64,000 bases of DNA from Bacillota bacterium (GTDB lineage: Bacteria > Bacillota > UBA4882 > UBA8346): the NCBI GenBank assembly GCA_023426245.1, contig JAFABB010000046.1, positions 62,001 to 126,000 on the forward strand, written 5' to 3'. The notes beneath the pieces were generated by a model, which was not told the origin of the DNA, did not search any database, and saw only the letters and a program-made list of their open reading frames with translations. Position numbers and translations under genes: made by a program. This document shows, in pieces, positions 51,277 to 58,808 of this stretch. Every line of letters begins with the position of its first letter. The stretch's first letter is position 1.

Positions 51277-52200
51277 TTAAAACTGCACCTCCTCCGCCTT
51301 CGCCCCGGGACAAAACGATTTAAAAACCGGATCCCTCAACGCCAGATTTTCGGTAAAATCCAAATATTCCACTTCACAAACAATAACCGGTTTCAGCCAA
51401 AATGACTCTTTCGATAACCTTTGCATAGCAAACGGAGGATTAGGAGTAATTAGCATATCCAATTCCTTTCTAATTTGATAGAGGTCTTTCGCGGTCAATC
51501 CGGAGCTGACAGATCCGAAGTGATGCAAATCTCCTGAGACATAGGCACCCAAAATCAATGAATGAGGCTTGCTATTTTCATACTTAATCCCGCAGACGAT
51601 AAAATTCGACCTCTTTCGCTGCTTAAATTTATACCATAGCTTGGACCGTTTCCCGGGATAATAAAGGCTACCCTTCTTTTTGGCCACGACCCCCTCTAAA
51701 CCGAGCGAACTAACTCCTTCAAAATAATCCTTGCCTTTTTCCGCTATGGAGTCGGTCAGGATCAATTCATCCGAATATATGAGGTTTTCCTTTAAAAGTT
51801 CCCGGCGCTTCTCGATTGGCTCTTTGTATAATGGCTGATGATTAAAAAATAGCAGGTCAAATATAACATAGACTACCGGTATTTGCTTGGCCGCCGCCGC
51901 AACCGCTTTGCTGTTTCGCATATGGCCACGTTTTTGGAGTTCAAAGAAATTAGGCTTGCCATTTCTAATAGCAATAACTTCCCCGTCCAGGATGGCGCCG
52001 GAAGTCTTAAATTTTTTGTGAGTTTCGAGGAGCTCGGGAAATGTGAAACCAAGGTCCTTTAAATGCCGGCTTAATAATTTTGTGCCAGCATCAAGATAGG
52101 CCAGACACCGGTAACCATCCCACTTGATTTCATAGGTAAAGTTGGGCGAGTCAAACGGCTCTGAATATGTGGCAAGCATTGGTTCTACGGTTGGCAGCAT
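51277..52200 (-). CDS. ATP-dependent DNA ligase (LigD ligase-domain type)
   Basis: 307 residues from the ATG at 52200 (frame open up to TTG 52242). Active-site lysine 26 in EIKWDGYRCLAY (motif I KxDG), ILDGEVIAI (motif III), YVIFDLLFF, GLEGVVAKKKGSLY (motif IV) and LWYKFKQRKRSNFIVCG (motif V), then an OB-fold. Same build as the ligase part of LigD-type repair ligases. Opposite in direction to the phage late genes and divergent from the DUF6504-like gene across a LexA box, so probably DNA-damage inducible in both directions. Confidence 0.9.
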   Translation of the reverse strand: MLPTVEPMLATYSEPFDSPNFTYEIKWDGYRCLAYLDAGTKLLSRHLKDLGFTFPELLETHKKFKTSGAILDGEVIAIRNGKPNFFELQKRGHMRNSKAVAAAAKQIPVVYVIFDLLFFNHQPLYKEPIEKRRELLKENLIYSDELILTDSIAEKGKDYFEGVSSLGLEGVVAKKKGSLYYPGKRSKLWYKFKQRKRSNFIVCGIKYENSKPHSLILGAYVSGDLHHFGSVSSGLTAKDLYQIRKELDMLITPNPPFAMQRLSKESFWLKPVIVCEVEYLDFTENLALRDPVFKSFCPGAKAEEVQF

Positions 52201-52269
52201 GCCTTTAAGGTTCCCATTCAAAGTAAAAAATACCCTTGGCAAAATCCAGAGGAGAGGATATAATTTAAT

Positions 52270-52283
52270 CGAACAAACATTCG
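52270..52283. promoter_or_regulatory. LexA box between ligase and DUF6504-like gene
   Basis: CGAACAAACATTCG differs from the palindromic CGAAC-N4-GTTCG by one base. It lies 12 bases before ATG 52296 and about 70 bases before the divergent ligase ATG, with a TATATC-like -10 for the - strand at 52250 area. Confidence 0.65.
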
Positions 52284-52295
52284 CAGAGGTGTAAC

Positions 52296-52544
52296 ATGAT
52301 CGAAGAAATTGGAGAAAGTATTGATGTAGTCGCAGCGTTTACCGGTGGCAGAATCCTTCCTATCATGTTTTCGTGGAGAAATCGCAGATACGAAAATTTA
52401 AAGGTCGCTAGTTCGTGGAACATCTTTGATGGGAAAATACAATTGCATCATATCACCGTTACCAATGATAGCCCTAATTTATATGAGCTGTGTTTTAATA
52501 CGCAGAATTTCAAATGGAGTTTGGTAAAAACGTCTTACGATTAA
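52296..52544 (+). CDS. DUF6504-like small protein
   Basis: 82 residues. EEIGESIDVVAAFTGGRILP then PIMFSWRNRRYENLKVASSW, YELCFNTQNFKWSLVK: a beta-rich layout like the DUF6504 proteins that sit with Y-family polymerases and LexA in Bacillota and Actinomycetota. LexA box directly upstream. Function unknown but linked to mutagenic repair by context. Confidence 0.65.
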   Translation: MIEEIGESIDVVAAFTGGRILPIMFSWRNRRYENLKVASSWNIFDGKIQLHHITVTNDSPNLYELCFNTQNFKWSLVKTSYD

Positions 52545-52581
52545 AAATCCGGCGGGGAAAACCTTCCGGATTTATTTTTTT
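52545..52581 (+). terminator. Rho-independent terminator
   Basis: AATCCGG / CCGGATT around a loop, then TATTTTTTT. Ends the DUF6504-like transcript just before the next LexA box. Confidence 0.83.
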
Positions 52582-52604
52582 ACCCAAATCGGTTACAATA
52601 ACAT

Positions 52605-52618
52605 CGAACATATATTCG
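52605..52618 (+). promoter_or_regulatory. LexA box of the umuD-like gene
   Basis: CGAACATATATTCG, one base from the perfect palindrome, directly downstream of a TACAAT -10 (52594-52599) and nine bases before the ATG. Confidence 0.68.
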
Positions 52619-52627
52619 AGGTGTAAT

Positions 52628-52954
52628 ATGATAGAAATGCTTTCAATGGACTTAAACCGCGAACTAATTCCACAGCCTATCTCAACTTTCTTTGGACGGG
52701 TTAAAGGGTCATCCATGATAGGGGCGGGAGTTGATGACGGGGATGTCCTAATTATCGATAAATCCTTACAATGGAAAAAGGACGCTCTAGCTGTTTGCTG
52801 CCTGAATGGTGACTTTACCCTTAAATTTATTGACAAAGATAATGAAGGCCTTTTCCTGCGCCCGGCCAATCCAAACTATCCAATTATCCGAATCAATGAA
52901 GATGATTATTTCACTGTGTGGGGGATTGTGTCGTATATCATCAAAAAGCAGTAA
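52628..52954 (+). CDS. umuD: UmuD-like S24 peptidase-fold protein
   Basis: 108 residues from ATG 52628 (GAGGTG upstream). Catalytic Ser 29 (GSSMIGAG) and Lys 66 (FTLK) are 37 residues apart, the same spacing as Ser60 and Lys97 of E. coli UmuD. YFTVWGIVSYIIKKQ closes the fold. The N-terminal arm before Ser is about 28 residues, with no Cys-Gly or Ala-Gly cleavage site, so it looks like a pre-trimmed UmuD-prime form. No umuC gene lies nearby. Probably modulates host translesion synthesis after DNA damage. Confidence 0.82.
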   Translation: MIEMLSMDLNRELIPQPISTFFGRVKGSSMIGAGVDDGDVLIIDKSLQWKKDALAVCCLNGDFTLKFIDKDNEGLFLRPANPNYPIIRINEDDYFTVWGIVSYIIKKQ

Positions 52955-53137
52955 TCACCCTTCCGATTCGGGATTTGTTTCCTCAATTTTATTCATTATA
53001 TATAAAAAATTCTCAATTTCTTTTTTCCGAATGATTTTTCTTTCTTTTTCAACCATATTTGGTTCTTCATCAATATGTTCTCCTAAAATTCTAACGGCAT
53101 TTTCGGCCCATGATTTTAATTCTGCCCATTTATCCAT
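52955..53137 (-). CDS. Small acidic helical protein, 60 aa
   Basis: On the - strand, ATG at 53137 has GGAGGG at proper spacing. MDKWAELKSWAENAVRILGE onward, helical, ends ETNPESEG. It ends next to the convergent umuD-like gene. Unknown role; in the repressor transcript direction, so perhaps expressed in the lysogen. Confidence 0.6.
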   Translation of the reverse strand: MDKWAELKSWAENAVRILGEHIDEEPNMVEKERKIIRKKEIENFLYIMNKIEETNPESEG

Positions 53138-53213
53138 TTTACTTTTCCCTCCGATTCAGGATTATTTTTCAATCATCCCCTGTAACGCGAACAAATGACA
53201 CGATTAATCTTTA

Positions 53214-53696
53214 TCATTTGTTCTTTTCCTCCAGGGCCTTCATAAGCTCATCGACCTGTTTTTTCTTATTATCCAAATCTTCCCGCACTAATCCGCCCAA
53301 GGCCAATGATATCCCCGCCAAAACCTGCTTCGGGTAAGAGGTTATTTTGTCCTGTATTTCGTTGCAAAGGTTAATCGTGTCTATCGGATCTTTGGATTCT
53401 GCAATTTGTTTTAGGATGCCGACAATTATGGAAACAAATTCGTATTCGGAGTCGTCGGTTTTGTGGAATCGATAAAGAAGGCGCCCGTCGGTTCTGCCGG
53501 TCAGGTAGTCGAGGGAGACGCCGAAGTAATCGGCCAGTTTGAGTATATTATCAATTGGCGGCAATTGTTTTCCATCTTCATAAGCTATAAGGCTATAAAT
53601 TTTGATATCCGTTTTCTCTGCCAAGTCTTCTCTGGTAATATTTTTGTCTTTCCTTAATTCTTTAAGCCGTGTTCCTATTGTTTCTTTGATATCCAT
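53214..53696 (-). CDS. CI-type repressor, XRE helix-turn-helix
   Basis: 160 residues. HTH in residues 8-62 (RLKELRKDKNITREDLAEKT with LKLADYFGVSLDYLTGRTDG) followed by a helical C-terminal domain with no S24 peptidase motif. Transcribed leftward from a promoter in the 53.7-kb divergent region. It should keep the lytic promoters off; lacking a peptidase domain, it is not self-cleaved by RecA and may need another way of induction. Confidence 0.88.
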   Translation of the reverse strand: MDIKETIGTRLKELRKDKNITREDLAEKTDIKIYSLIAYEDGKQLPPIDNILKLADYFGVSLDYLTGRTDGRLLYRFHKTDDSEYEFVSIIVGILKQIAESKDPIDTINLCNEIQDKITSYPKQVLAGISLALGGLVREDLDNKKKQVDELMKALEEKNK

Positions 53697-53709
53697 AGTG
53701 TCACCTCAC

Positions 53710-53790
53710 AAGTATTATATTGCATTGTAATATGATATACAATATTTTTTAAAATATACTTGAAAACTATTGTACATAGATTTATAATAT
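53710..53790. promoter_or_regulatory. Divergent cI/cro promoters and operators
   Basis: Right-going promoter TTGAAA (53760-53765), 17 bases, TATAAT (53783-53788). Left-going promoter on the - strand with -10 TATAAT complement at 53715-53720 and -35 TTGTAT complement 17 bases further. Imperfect dyads built on TTGTA/TACAA lie at 53724-53743 and 53767-53779, inside both promoters. This is a classic lysogeny switch. Confidence 0.75.
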
Positions 53791-53808
53791 ATGTAAGGAG
53801 ATATCAAA

Positions 53809-54048
53809 ATGAACTTTAATTTCGAGGTGAGAACATTGTTAAAGTATGGAACCGTTATTAAACGGCTCAGAGACGAACGGGGATTAAAGGCAAAATTTGT
53901 TGCGGGGAAAATAGGGATAACCATGGATGGATATTTCAAGTTAGAGAATAACATTAACGGATTGTCCCTACGAAGGCTTGAACAGATTGCGCCAATCTTC
54001 GGAATGACTGTTCCGGAACTATTGGACGAATTAAAGAAAGCTAGCTGA
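53809..54048 (+). CDS. Cro-like XRE regulator, 79 aa
   Basis: AAGGAG before ATG. HTH LLKYGTVIKRLRDERGLKAK then FVAGKIGITMDGYFKLENNI and FGMTVPELLDELKK, an XRE domain with almost nothing else. Divergent from the repressor, so the Cro/antirepressor position. Its right-going transcript continues into the small genes up to 58.7 kb. Confidence 0.82.
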   Translation: MNFNFEVRTLLKYGTVIKRLRDERGLKAKFVAGKIGITMDGYFKLENNINGLSLRRLEQIAPIFGMTVPELLDELKKAS

Positions 54049-54076
54049 TTGCAAGAGATGAAAGGGAGGGGTTATT

Positions 54077-54262
54077 GTGGTAGTTATTATAACTAAGCAA
54101 ATTAAATTTGTTAGTGCCAATACTCGTTTGCTTTATGATGTTTTACCAGATACGCCGGTAGAAATAATCGGAGAAACAGCAAACGGAGATAAACTAGGCC
54201 GATTATTAACCAGAAACGACATAGTCGGCCCGGTTAAAGAAGGAAATTATAAAATGTACTAG
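54077..54262 (+). CDS. Hypothetical protein, 61 aa
   Basis: GTG start after AAAGGGAGGGG. Product VVIITKQIKFVSANTRLLYD then VLPDTPVEIIGETANGDKLG: small beta-barrel-like. A CCCG...CGGG hairpin follows (54264-54279). No family. Confidence 0.55.
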   Translation: MVVIITKQIKFVSANTRLLYDVLPDTPVEIIGETANGDKLGRLLTRNDIVGPVKEGNYKMY

Positions 54263-54295
54263 CCCGCACCAACGGGCAGAGAAGGAGGTGCCGAG

Positions 54296-54574
54296 ATGTT
54301 TATAACTCAATTTTGCTATGAGATAAGCGAAAAAGCAGAATTAACCTGTGATGACCAAGGAAATCCAGGTAAAGGCTATTTGGAATTTACTCTTGAACAC
54401 GAAAAAGAAATGAAACCAGATACATATGAAAGAATACATGCCGGATTAATTCCGGGGATGGCAAAACAATATGGTTTATCAGAAGAATGGATCAAACAAA
54501 TCACTGTTGATGAACATAGGTCTAATGCAAATCAGGATGATTCTATAGTTTTAAGTGACTATGAATTTAAATAG
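54296..54574 (+). CDS. Hypothetical protein, 92 aa
   Basis: AAGGAGGTGCCGAG and ATG. FITQFCYEISEKAELTCDDQ then YLEFTLEHEKEMKPDTYERI; mixed fold. No family recognised. Confidence 0.6.
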   Translation: MFITQFCYEISEKAELTCDDQGNPGKGYLEFTLEHEKEMKPDTYERIHAGLIPGMAKQYGLSEEWIKQITVDEHRSNANQDDSIVLSDYEFK

Positions 54575-54608
54575 CCTAACCAATCCGGTAATGAATGGAG
54601 GGAATCGA

Positions 54609-54905
54609 ATGGGACTAACGCCAAGCGAAGACCTTTACGTTTGTTCAAATGCCGCTAAATGTAAAAGCGGGGTTATAGATAAAGATGTTTCGGGGTGTAT
54701 TCATAAACACCCACATCGCAAATGGTTTTATTGCGGTCAAGTATGTAGGGAACATCATTGCATTCCTTTGGAAAAAGAAGCAAAGTTAATACGCTGCAAG
54801 GGTTGTGGTGTCTGTATGTTAAGCACAGAAGACGAAGCTTATTGTGAAAAATGCAAGGATATTCCCTTTGAAAGAATAGAAAATCTTTTAAAGAAATGGC
54901 AATGA
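54609..54905 (+). CDS. Cys/His-rich protein, 98 aa
   Basis: ATG 54609 after GGAGGGAATCG. Contains CSNAAKCKSG, CIHKHPHRKW, CGQVCREHHC, CKGCGVCM and CEKC: at least two zinc sites. Similar small Cys/His proteins occur in phage early operons. The upstream start at 54555 would overlap the preceding gene. Confidence 0.65.
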   Translation: MGLTPSEDLYVCSNAAKCKSGVIDKDVSGCIHKHPHRKWFYCGQVCREHHCIPLEKEAKLIRCKGCGVCMLSTEDEAYCEKCKDIPFERIENLLKKWQ

Positions 54906-54920
54906 ATGGAGGGGTTGAAA

Positions 54921-55184
54921 TTGAAAAAGTATTTGCTTTGTCCAAAATGCCAATCTCGTCTCTACTATAGAGCTTGGTATTCCATGAGTAAAAAGTTTGT
55001 GGTCTATGACGATGGAAGCATGGGCAAAAAGTCTATAGAGACCAGCCCCCCAGGGACGATGGAAATAGGACATTACTTTTGTGATAAATGCAATGCAGAC
55101 TATGAATATACAGACCTGTTTGGGATTAACAATCAATCAAAGGGGATGGTTAAAGATGCTCAAAGAAATAAGGGAAAGGGATAA
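54921..55184 (+). CDS. Zinc-ribbon protein, 87 aa
   Basis: TTG 54921 is six bases after GGAGGGG (ATG 54906 would start within that site). CPKCQSRLYYRAWYSMSKKF at the start and FCDKCNADYEY later form a four-Cys ribbon. Overlaps the next gene by 29 bases. No specific family. Confidence 0.6.
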   Translation: MKKYLLCPKCQSRLYYRAWYSMSKKFVVYDDGSMGKKSIETSPPGTMEIGHYFCDKCNADYEYTDLFGINNQSKGMVKDAQRNKGKG

Positions 55185-55428
55185 AGAAACCCAAGAGTTA
55201 ATCGATGCAGCTTTGGTTCATTTGAGCAATAGATTTGTGGAGGTTCACCAAGACCGCTCCGAATTGCTGAAACTTTTAGATGAAGTTTTGAATGAAGCGG
55301 CTACGATAATTTATTTAAATGACAACTCTGATTATATACGGGCGTTATGGACTATAGTCAGAAAAATATCTCCAGATACGGCAGAACAATTGGAGAAAGA
55401 TACATATAGACCTTATCCAGAAGCTTAA
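55156..55428 (+). CDS. Hypothetical helical protein, 90 aa
   Basis: ATG 55156 after AAAGGGGATGG. Helices throughout (LIDAALVHLSNRFVEVHQDR, LLKLLDEVLNEAATIIYL). Followed by a CCGG...CCGG spacer. No family. Confidence 0.6.
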   Translation: MLKEIRERDKETQELIDAALVHLSNRFVEVHQDRSELLKLLDEVLNEAATIIYLNDNSDYIRALWTIVRKISPDTAEQLEKDTYRPYPEA

Positions 55429-55463
55429 CCCGGCACCGAACCGGTAAAAAGGGGGTGATCGAT

Positions 55464-56348
55464 TTGAAACTTGTTCGATGGTTAATACATTTTCCGTGTC
55501 TTGTTATAGTTTTAGTCCTGGTTATTCATGTGTTGTCTAGCCTAACGGATGATTTGTTTTTTACCTGGTTTTTTAGATTTATAGCAATAGTGATTTGTTT
55601 AGGAGCGCAGTTTCTTCGAGGAATGGCCAGGCTACATTTAAAAGCGAAATTGCCTAATTATCAATGGAAAGTCTTTGGTTACTGGTTTCTGGTAATCGTT
55701 TATATCATATGTTTTGAATTTTTGGCTTCGGTTGGTTCGATTGTTTCTCAAGTCGGAACCGTTGAACAGAAACAGGAAACAGAATCCTTTATTCATAGAG
55801 AAGATGTAAACGATTACGGAAGTCTTAAATCTGATCTCGAAACCTATAAACGATACCGCGAAGAAGAAAACCAGACTGGCAAAGGCGGAAAGTTTTCATA
55901 CTGGGATGGCAAGGTCAGTGAGACCCAGGACAAGCTCGAAATTCTTAAATCGAAAATAGAATCCGTTCCAGCAATCCAGAAGGAAACCAAGAAAAGTCCG
56001 TTTATAAGCTTACAGCAAGTCTATAAATTGCCAGCCGATACTTTTAAAGGCATTATGATTGCCGCAGCGTTAATGATTGCGTTTGTTATTCTATTAGTTA
56101 CTCCATGGGAGTTACCTATTGAATTGTTGGGGAACGACTCAGAAACCATTATGCGATTACCCCAAAATACGTATCATGAAACCGATATTGAAACCGTTCC
56201 AAAAAATAACGGTAACAACAATGAAACCGATAAAAAAATCTGCCCAATTTGTTTGAAGGAATTTTCGCCAACTCGAAGTGATCAGATTTATTGCGGTGAC
56301 AATTGCAAAGTAAGGGCATTTAGGAATAAGAAGAGACTGGAGGCTTAG
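55464..56348 (+). CDS. Membrane protein with C-terminal zinc finger
   Basis: About 294 residues, TTG 55464 after AAAGGGGGTG. Three N-terminal hydrophobic segments (FPCLVIVLVLVIHVLSSL, FFRFIAIVICLGAQFL, VFGYWFLVIVYIICFEFLA), a charged coiled coil (residues 105-170), a further membrane segment (GIMIAAALMIAFVILLV), and a C-terminal CPICLKEF-(x10)-YCGDNC-type zinc finger with a basic tail. A sensor-like build: membrane part, stalk and nucleic-acid-type finger. Not recognised as a family; four bases before the GIY-YIG membrane fusion gene. Confidence 0.65.
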   Translation: MKLVRWLIHFPCLVIVLVLVIHVLSSLTDDLFFTWFFRFIAIVICLGAQFLRGMARLHLKAKLPNYQWKVFGYWFLVIVYIICFEFLASVGSIVSQVGTVEQKQETESFIHREDVNDYGSLKSDLETYKRYREEENQTGKGGKFSYWDGKVSETQDKLEILKSKIESVPAIQKETKKSPFISLQQVYKLPADTFKGIMIAAALMIAFVILLVTPWELPIELLGNDSETIMRLPQNTYHETDIETVPKNNGNNNETDKKICPICLKEFSPTRSDQIYCGDNCKVRAFRNKKRLEA

Positions 56349-56351
56349 TCA

Positions 56352-57086
56352 ATGGGTTATGTGTATATTCTTCAAATGAATGGCTGTTGGAAAATAGGAA
56401 TGACCAACAACCTCAAGGGAAGAATGTCTCAATATGCAGCATTACCATTTCCTATAGAATCTCTTTACTTAATAGAAACAGATAACCCGGAATTGCTTGA
56501 AAAGAAATTGCACAAAAAATATAGGCATAAAGGAGAAAGAAGTAAGGGGGAATGGTTTTATCTAGACGAAGCAGATTTGCAGCAAATCAAATATTATTAT
56601 CGCTGTGAGAGCGGGGAGGGAATAGTCAAAATAAAGCCACGGCCTACCATCGCGATCATTCCAAAATATAAAGGACCAGGAATATTATTAAATACAATTT
56701 TCGCGGCATTAACTGCTACAATGGCAAGCGGAATGGTAAGTGATATGATCTGGAAGATATGGATGTTTTGCGCAGGATTATATTCAAATATAGTGGCCCA
56801 ATACATATTTAATCTCGGCCATTATTACTTTGATAAATCGAAAGCGAAATCCTATTTATGTTTTGGATTTTATATTATGTATATCTTAATTTTGGTTTTG
56901 GTTCCTTTGTTGGGATATTTAAAATTCATGAGCCAATTTGCCGTTAATACAGTGTTATTTGGACTGATTTTTATTTTAACTTGCATGGTCACAAGATTCA
57001 TACAAATCAATCGTAAATATTCATTGCTAGAAGAATATGAAATAATAGACCATCAAGGTCATGCCGGGGTAGAGGTTGATTTATAA
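56352..57086 (+). CDS. GIY-YIG (T5orf172/MUG113-like) domain fused to membrane segments
   Basis: 244 residues. N-terminal nuclease domain (1-85): YVYILQMNGCWKIGMTNNLK with GRMSQY (GIY-YIG core with Arg), then SKGEWFYLDE. From residue 105 four hydrophobic segments follow (LLNTIFAALTATMASGMV, IWMFCAGLYSNIVAQYI, YIMYILILVLVPLLGYL, FAVNTVLFGLIFILTCMV). GIY-YIG domains on a membrane are rare and would place a nuclease at the cell surface side, suiting a defence against incoming phage DNA. Paired with the preceding membrane zinc-finger gene. Confidence 0.75.
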   Translation: MGYVYILQMNGCWKIGMTNNLKGRMSQYAALPFPIESLYLIETDNPELLEKKLHKKYRHKGERSKGEWFYLDEADLQQIKYYYRCESGEGIVKIKPRPTIAIIPKYKGPGILLNTIFAALTATMASGMVSDMIWKIWMFCAGLYSNIVAQYIFNLGHYYFDKSKAKSYLCFGFYIMYILILVLVPLLGYLKFMSQFAVNTVLFGLIFILTCMVTRFIQINRKYSLLEEYEIIDHQGHAGVEVDL

Positions 57087-57108
57087 CAAAAAGGAGAAGT
57101 GATTTGAT

Positions 57109-57297
57109 TTGTGCCAACATTGTAATCCCAACCAAACTATGAATTGTCAAACATGCGCTAATAGTTGTAAGATACCACAAAACGGAACGAATTGGCATTG
57201 CGGAGCATGGATGCCAAAACCTTTGACCGATGAGGAAAAGCAAAAGGTTAATGCTGCATTGGATGAAGTTTGGAGAAAAATTGAAGGGGTGAGCTGA
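57109..57297 (+). CDS. Cys-rich small protein, 62 aa
   Basis: TTG start after AAAAGGAGAAGTG. CQHCNPNQTMNCQTCANSCK with a further HCG; clear metal-binding pattern, then a helix. Next gene follows on the base after its stop. Confidence 0.6.
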   Translation: MCQHCNPNQTMNCQTCANSCKIPQNGTNWHCGAWMPKPLTDEEKQKVNAALDEVWRKIEGVS

Positions 57298-57525
57298 TTG
57301 CAAAACTATAAAACTAACATTATAACCAACGAAGGATATAACCTTGCCAAGCCCTTAGATATTAGTTGGCGTTTGCGATATGGTAATTCAGAAGAGGCAA
57401 AGCTTCACGCCGCTTTTGTTGCCGATTCTTATGAAAGTTTAATTAATATGCCACTCAAACAATCAAGAAAGATTTTGAAACAATTAAAACAAGCCATAGC
57501 ATTGGATAAAGAAAGGGTGATTTGA
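57298..57525 (+). CDS. Hypothetical protein, 75 aa
   Basis: TTG start after GGGGTGAGCTGA. Starts with QNYKTNIITNEGYNLAKPLD, ends in a long helix (SRKILKQLKQAIALDKERVI). No family. Confidence 0.55.
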   Translation: MQNYKTNIITNEGYNLAKPLDISWRLRYGNSEEAKLHAAFVADSYESLINMPLKQSRKILKQLKQAIALDKERVI

Positions 57526-57526
57526 T

Positions 57527-57946
57527 TTGACTATTGAAGAATTCGCGATGAAATTAAATGGCCGGGAAATGGACCATGAAATAACCCGGGAAGAAGAAAA
57601 GGAAGCGAAGGCTCTCGGTTTTGTTGTAATATTCGGAGCCGGTGATGATAATGCTGATTTGCGGGGCGCAATTCATGACCAAATAGGTTGCTATGATGGC
57701 GGCTTCATTTATTTTGTTAAAGAAGGATTGGCATATAACAAATGTGATAATGACGATTGCCCTTATTTTAAAAGGTTAAGAGAGCAACATTGCAAAAAAG
57801 TTGAAGCCGTTTGGGATTCCGAAGGCTATTCTTGGACTTACAAAACTGACATTCCCCACGCCACTTTTGACATCATGGAAGATGGGGAAAAATTTTGTCG
57901 GGGAATTGTGTTTGATATCAAAGAGTTGGGGGAAGGGGTGAGTTGA
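57527..57946 (+). CDS. Conserved phage hypothetical protein, 139 aa
   Basis: EEFAMKLNGREMDHEITREE, GFVVIFGAGDDNADLRGAIH, then CDNDDCPYFKR and YSWTYKTDIPHATFDIMEDG: a pattern I recognise from many Bacillota phages and conjugative elements, where it stands without function. A CxxxxxC pair may bind metal. TTG start after GGGTGATTTGA. Confidence 0.7.
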   Translation: MTIEEFAMKLNGREMDHEITREEEKEAKALGFVVIFGAGDDNADLRGAIHDQIGCYDGGFIYFVKEGLAYNKCDNDDCPYFKRLREQHCKKVEAVWDSEGYSWTYKTDIPHATFDIMEDGEKFCRGIVFDIKELGEGVS

Positions 57947-58111
57947 TTGCCTAAATATCACACCGGCCCCGATGGCTGCGAATCATGCGCGATCTGGGTC
58001 GAAGAAGCAGGGAGCGATGGAGTTTGTGTTTGCTCAAAGAGTTGTACGGAGTTTAAGGGAGAAACGGATAAGCCGTGCAAGAACAAAAGGGAGGAGATAA
58101 ACCATGTCTGA
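57947..58111 (+). CDS. Cys-rich small protein, 54 aa
   Basis: TTG 57947 after GGGGTGAGTTGA. Six cysteines in GCESCAIW, VCVCSKSC and KPC, a likely zinc or disulfide knot. Overlaps the ABA-sandwich gene by eight bases. Confidence 0.55.
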   Translation: MPKYHTGPDGCESCAIWVEEAGSDGVCVCSKSCTEFKGETDKPCKNKREEINHV

Positions 58112-58463
58112 CTTAACCAAGGATGATATATTGAAGATGGAAGCCAGTTTGGAATTTGATAAATTGATGGCCGAAATTGTAATGGAAGATAATTTGGAAC
58201 TTTACGATGATGAAGTTGATGATATTTACCAGATATCCCCATTGCCATATTCAAGTAAAATAGTTGCATCGTGGAGAGCGGTTGAGCGGTTAGAACCTAA
58301 ATTCCGTTTCCAAATTAGGAAGTTAAGCGACCAATGGGAAGCGATATTTGTTAAAAACGGGTCCTGGGCCGATGTTTATTATGGATTTGCCAAAACGGCT
58401 CCTGAGGCAATCTGCAAAGCGGCCATTATTGCCATATTAGAACAGGGGGACTCCAATGGCTGA
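58104..58463 (+). CDS. Phage ABA-sandwich domain protein, copy 2
   Basis: 119 residues. PLPYSSKIVASWRAVERLEP and FAKTAPEAICKAAIIAILEQ match the family anchors and the copy at 16339-16722. GGGAGG upstream. Role unknown; presence of paralogues in both early regions is notable. Confidence 0.78.
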   Translation: MSDLTKDDILKMEASLEFDKLMAEIVMEDNLELYDDEVDDIYQISPLPYSSKIVASWRAVERLEPKFRFQIRKLSDQWEAIFVKNGSWADVYYGFAKTAPEAICKAAIIAILEQGDSNG

Positions 58464-58671
58464 ATGGATTAATGTCAAGGATAAATTGCCGGAAAAAGGC
58501 ATAGATGTTTTGTTCATCATGAAGTCATCCGGAAAGTATAAATATATGGACGGCAGGATGGCCGTCGGACGCTTTGATGAAGCATGGAACGGAAAGGCTT
58601 TATTCAGTACACCTGGAATGGGAATTGAAGGAACCCATTGGATGCCGTTACCATCACGGCCCATGAATTGA
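58456..58671 (+). CDS. DUF551 protein
   Basis: 71 residues: AEWINVKDKLPEKGIDVLFI at the start and THWMPLPSRP at the end are the DUF551 signature (WIxVxDxLPE...THWMPLPxxP). Widespread in phages; no known role. Overlaps the previous gene by eight bases; last gene of the right-going accessory operon. Confidence 0.9.
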   Translation: MAEWINVKDKLPEKGIDVLFIMKSSGKYKYMDGRMAVGRFDEAWNGKALFSTPGMGIEGTHWMPLPSRPMN

Positions 58672-58808
58672 ACTACCCCTAATATTTTTTATTTTCCTTC
58701 GAAATTTTTAGTTTTATTGTGTTTTTGTTACTTTTTTGTTGATTTTTTTGAAAGATGGGCTTACGATGATGATGTACTGACATTTTACCAGTTCAAGGAT
58801 GATTTTTC
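58672..58808. other. AT-rich convergent gap
   Basis: 137 bases between two convergent transcripts with long T-runs (TTTTTTATTTT near 58687, TTTTTGTTACTTTTTTG near 58722). No clear hairpin or gene; T-runs may serve as weak termination zones. Confidence 0.4.
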
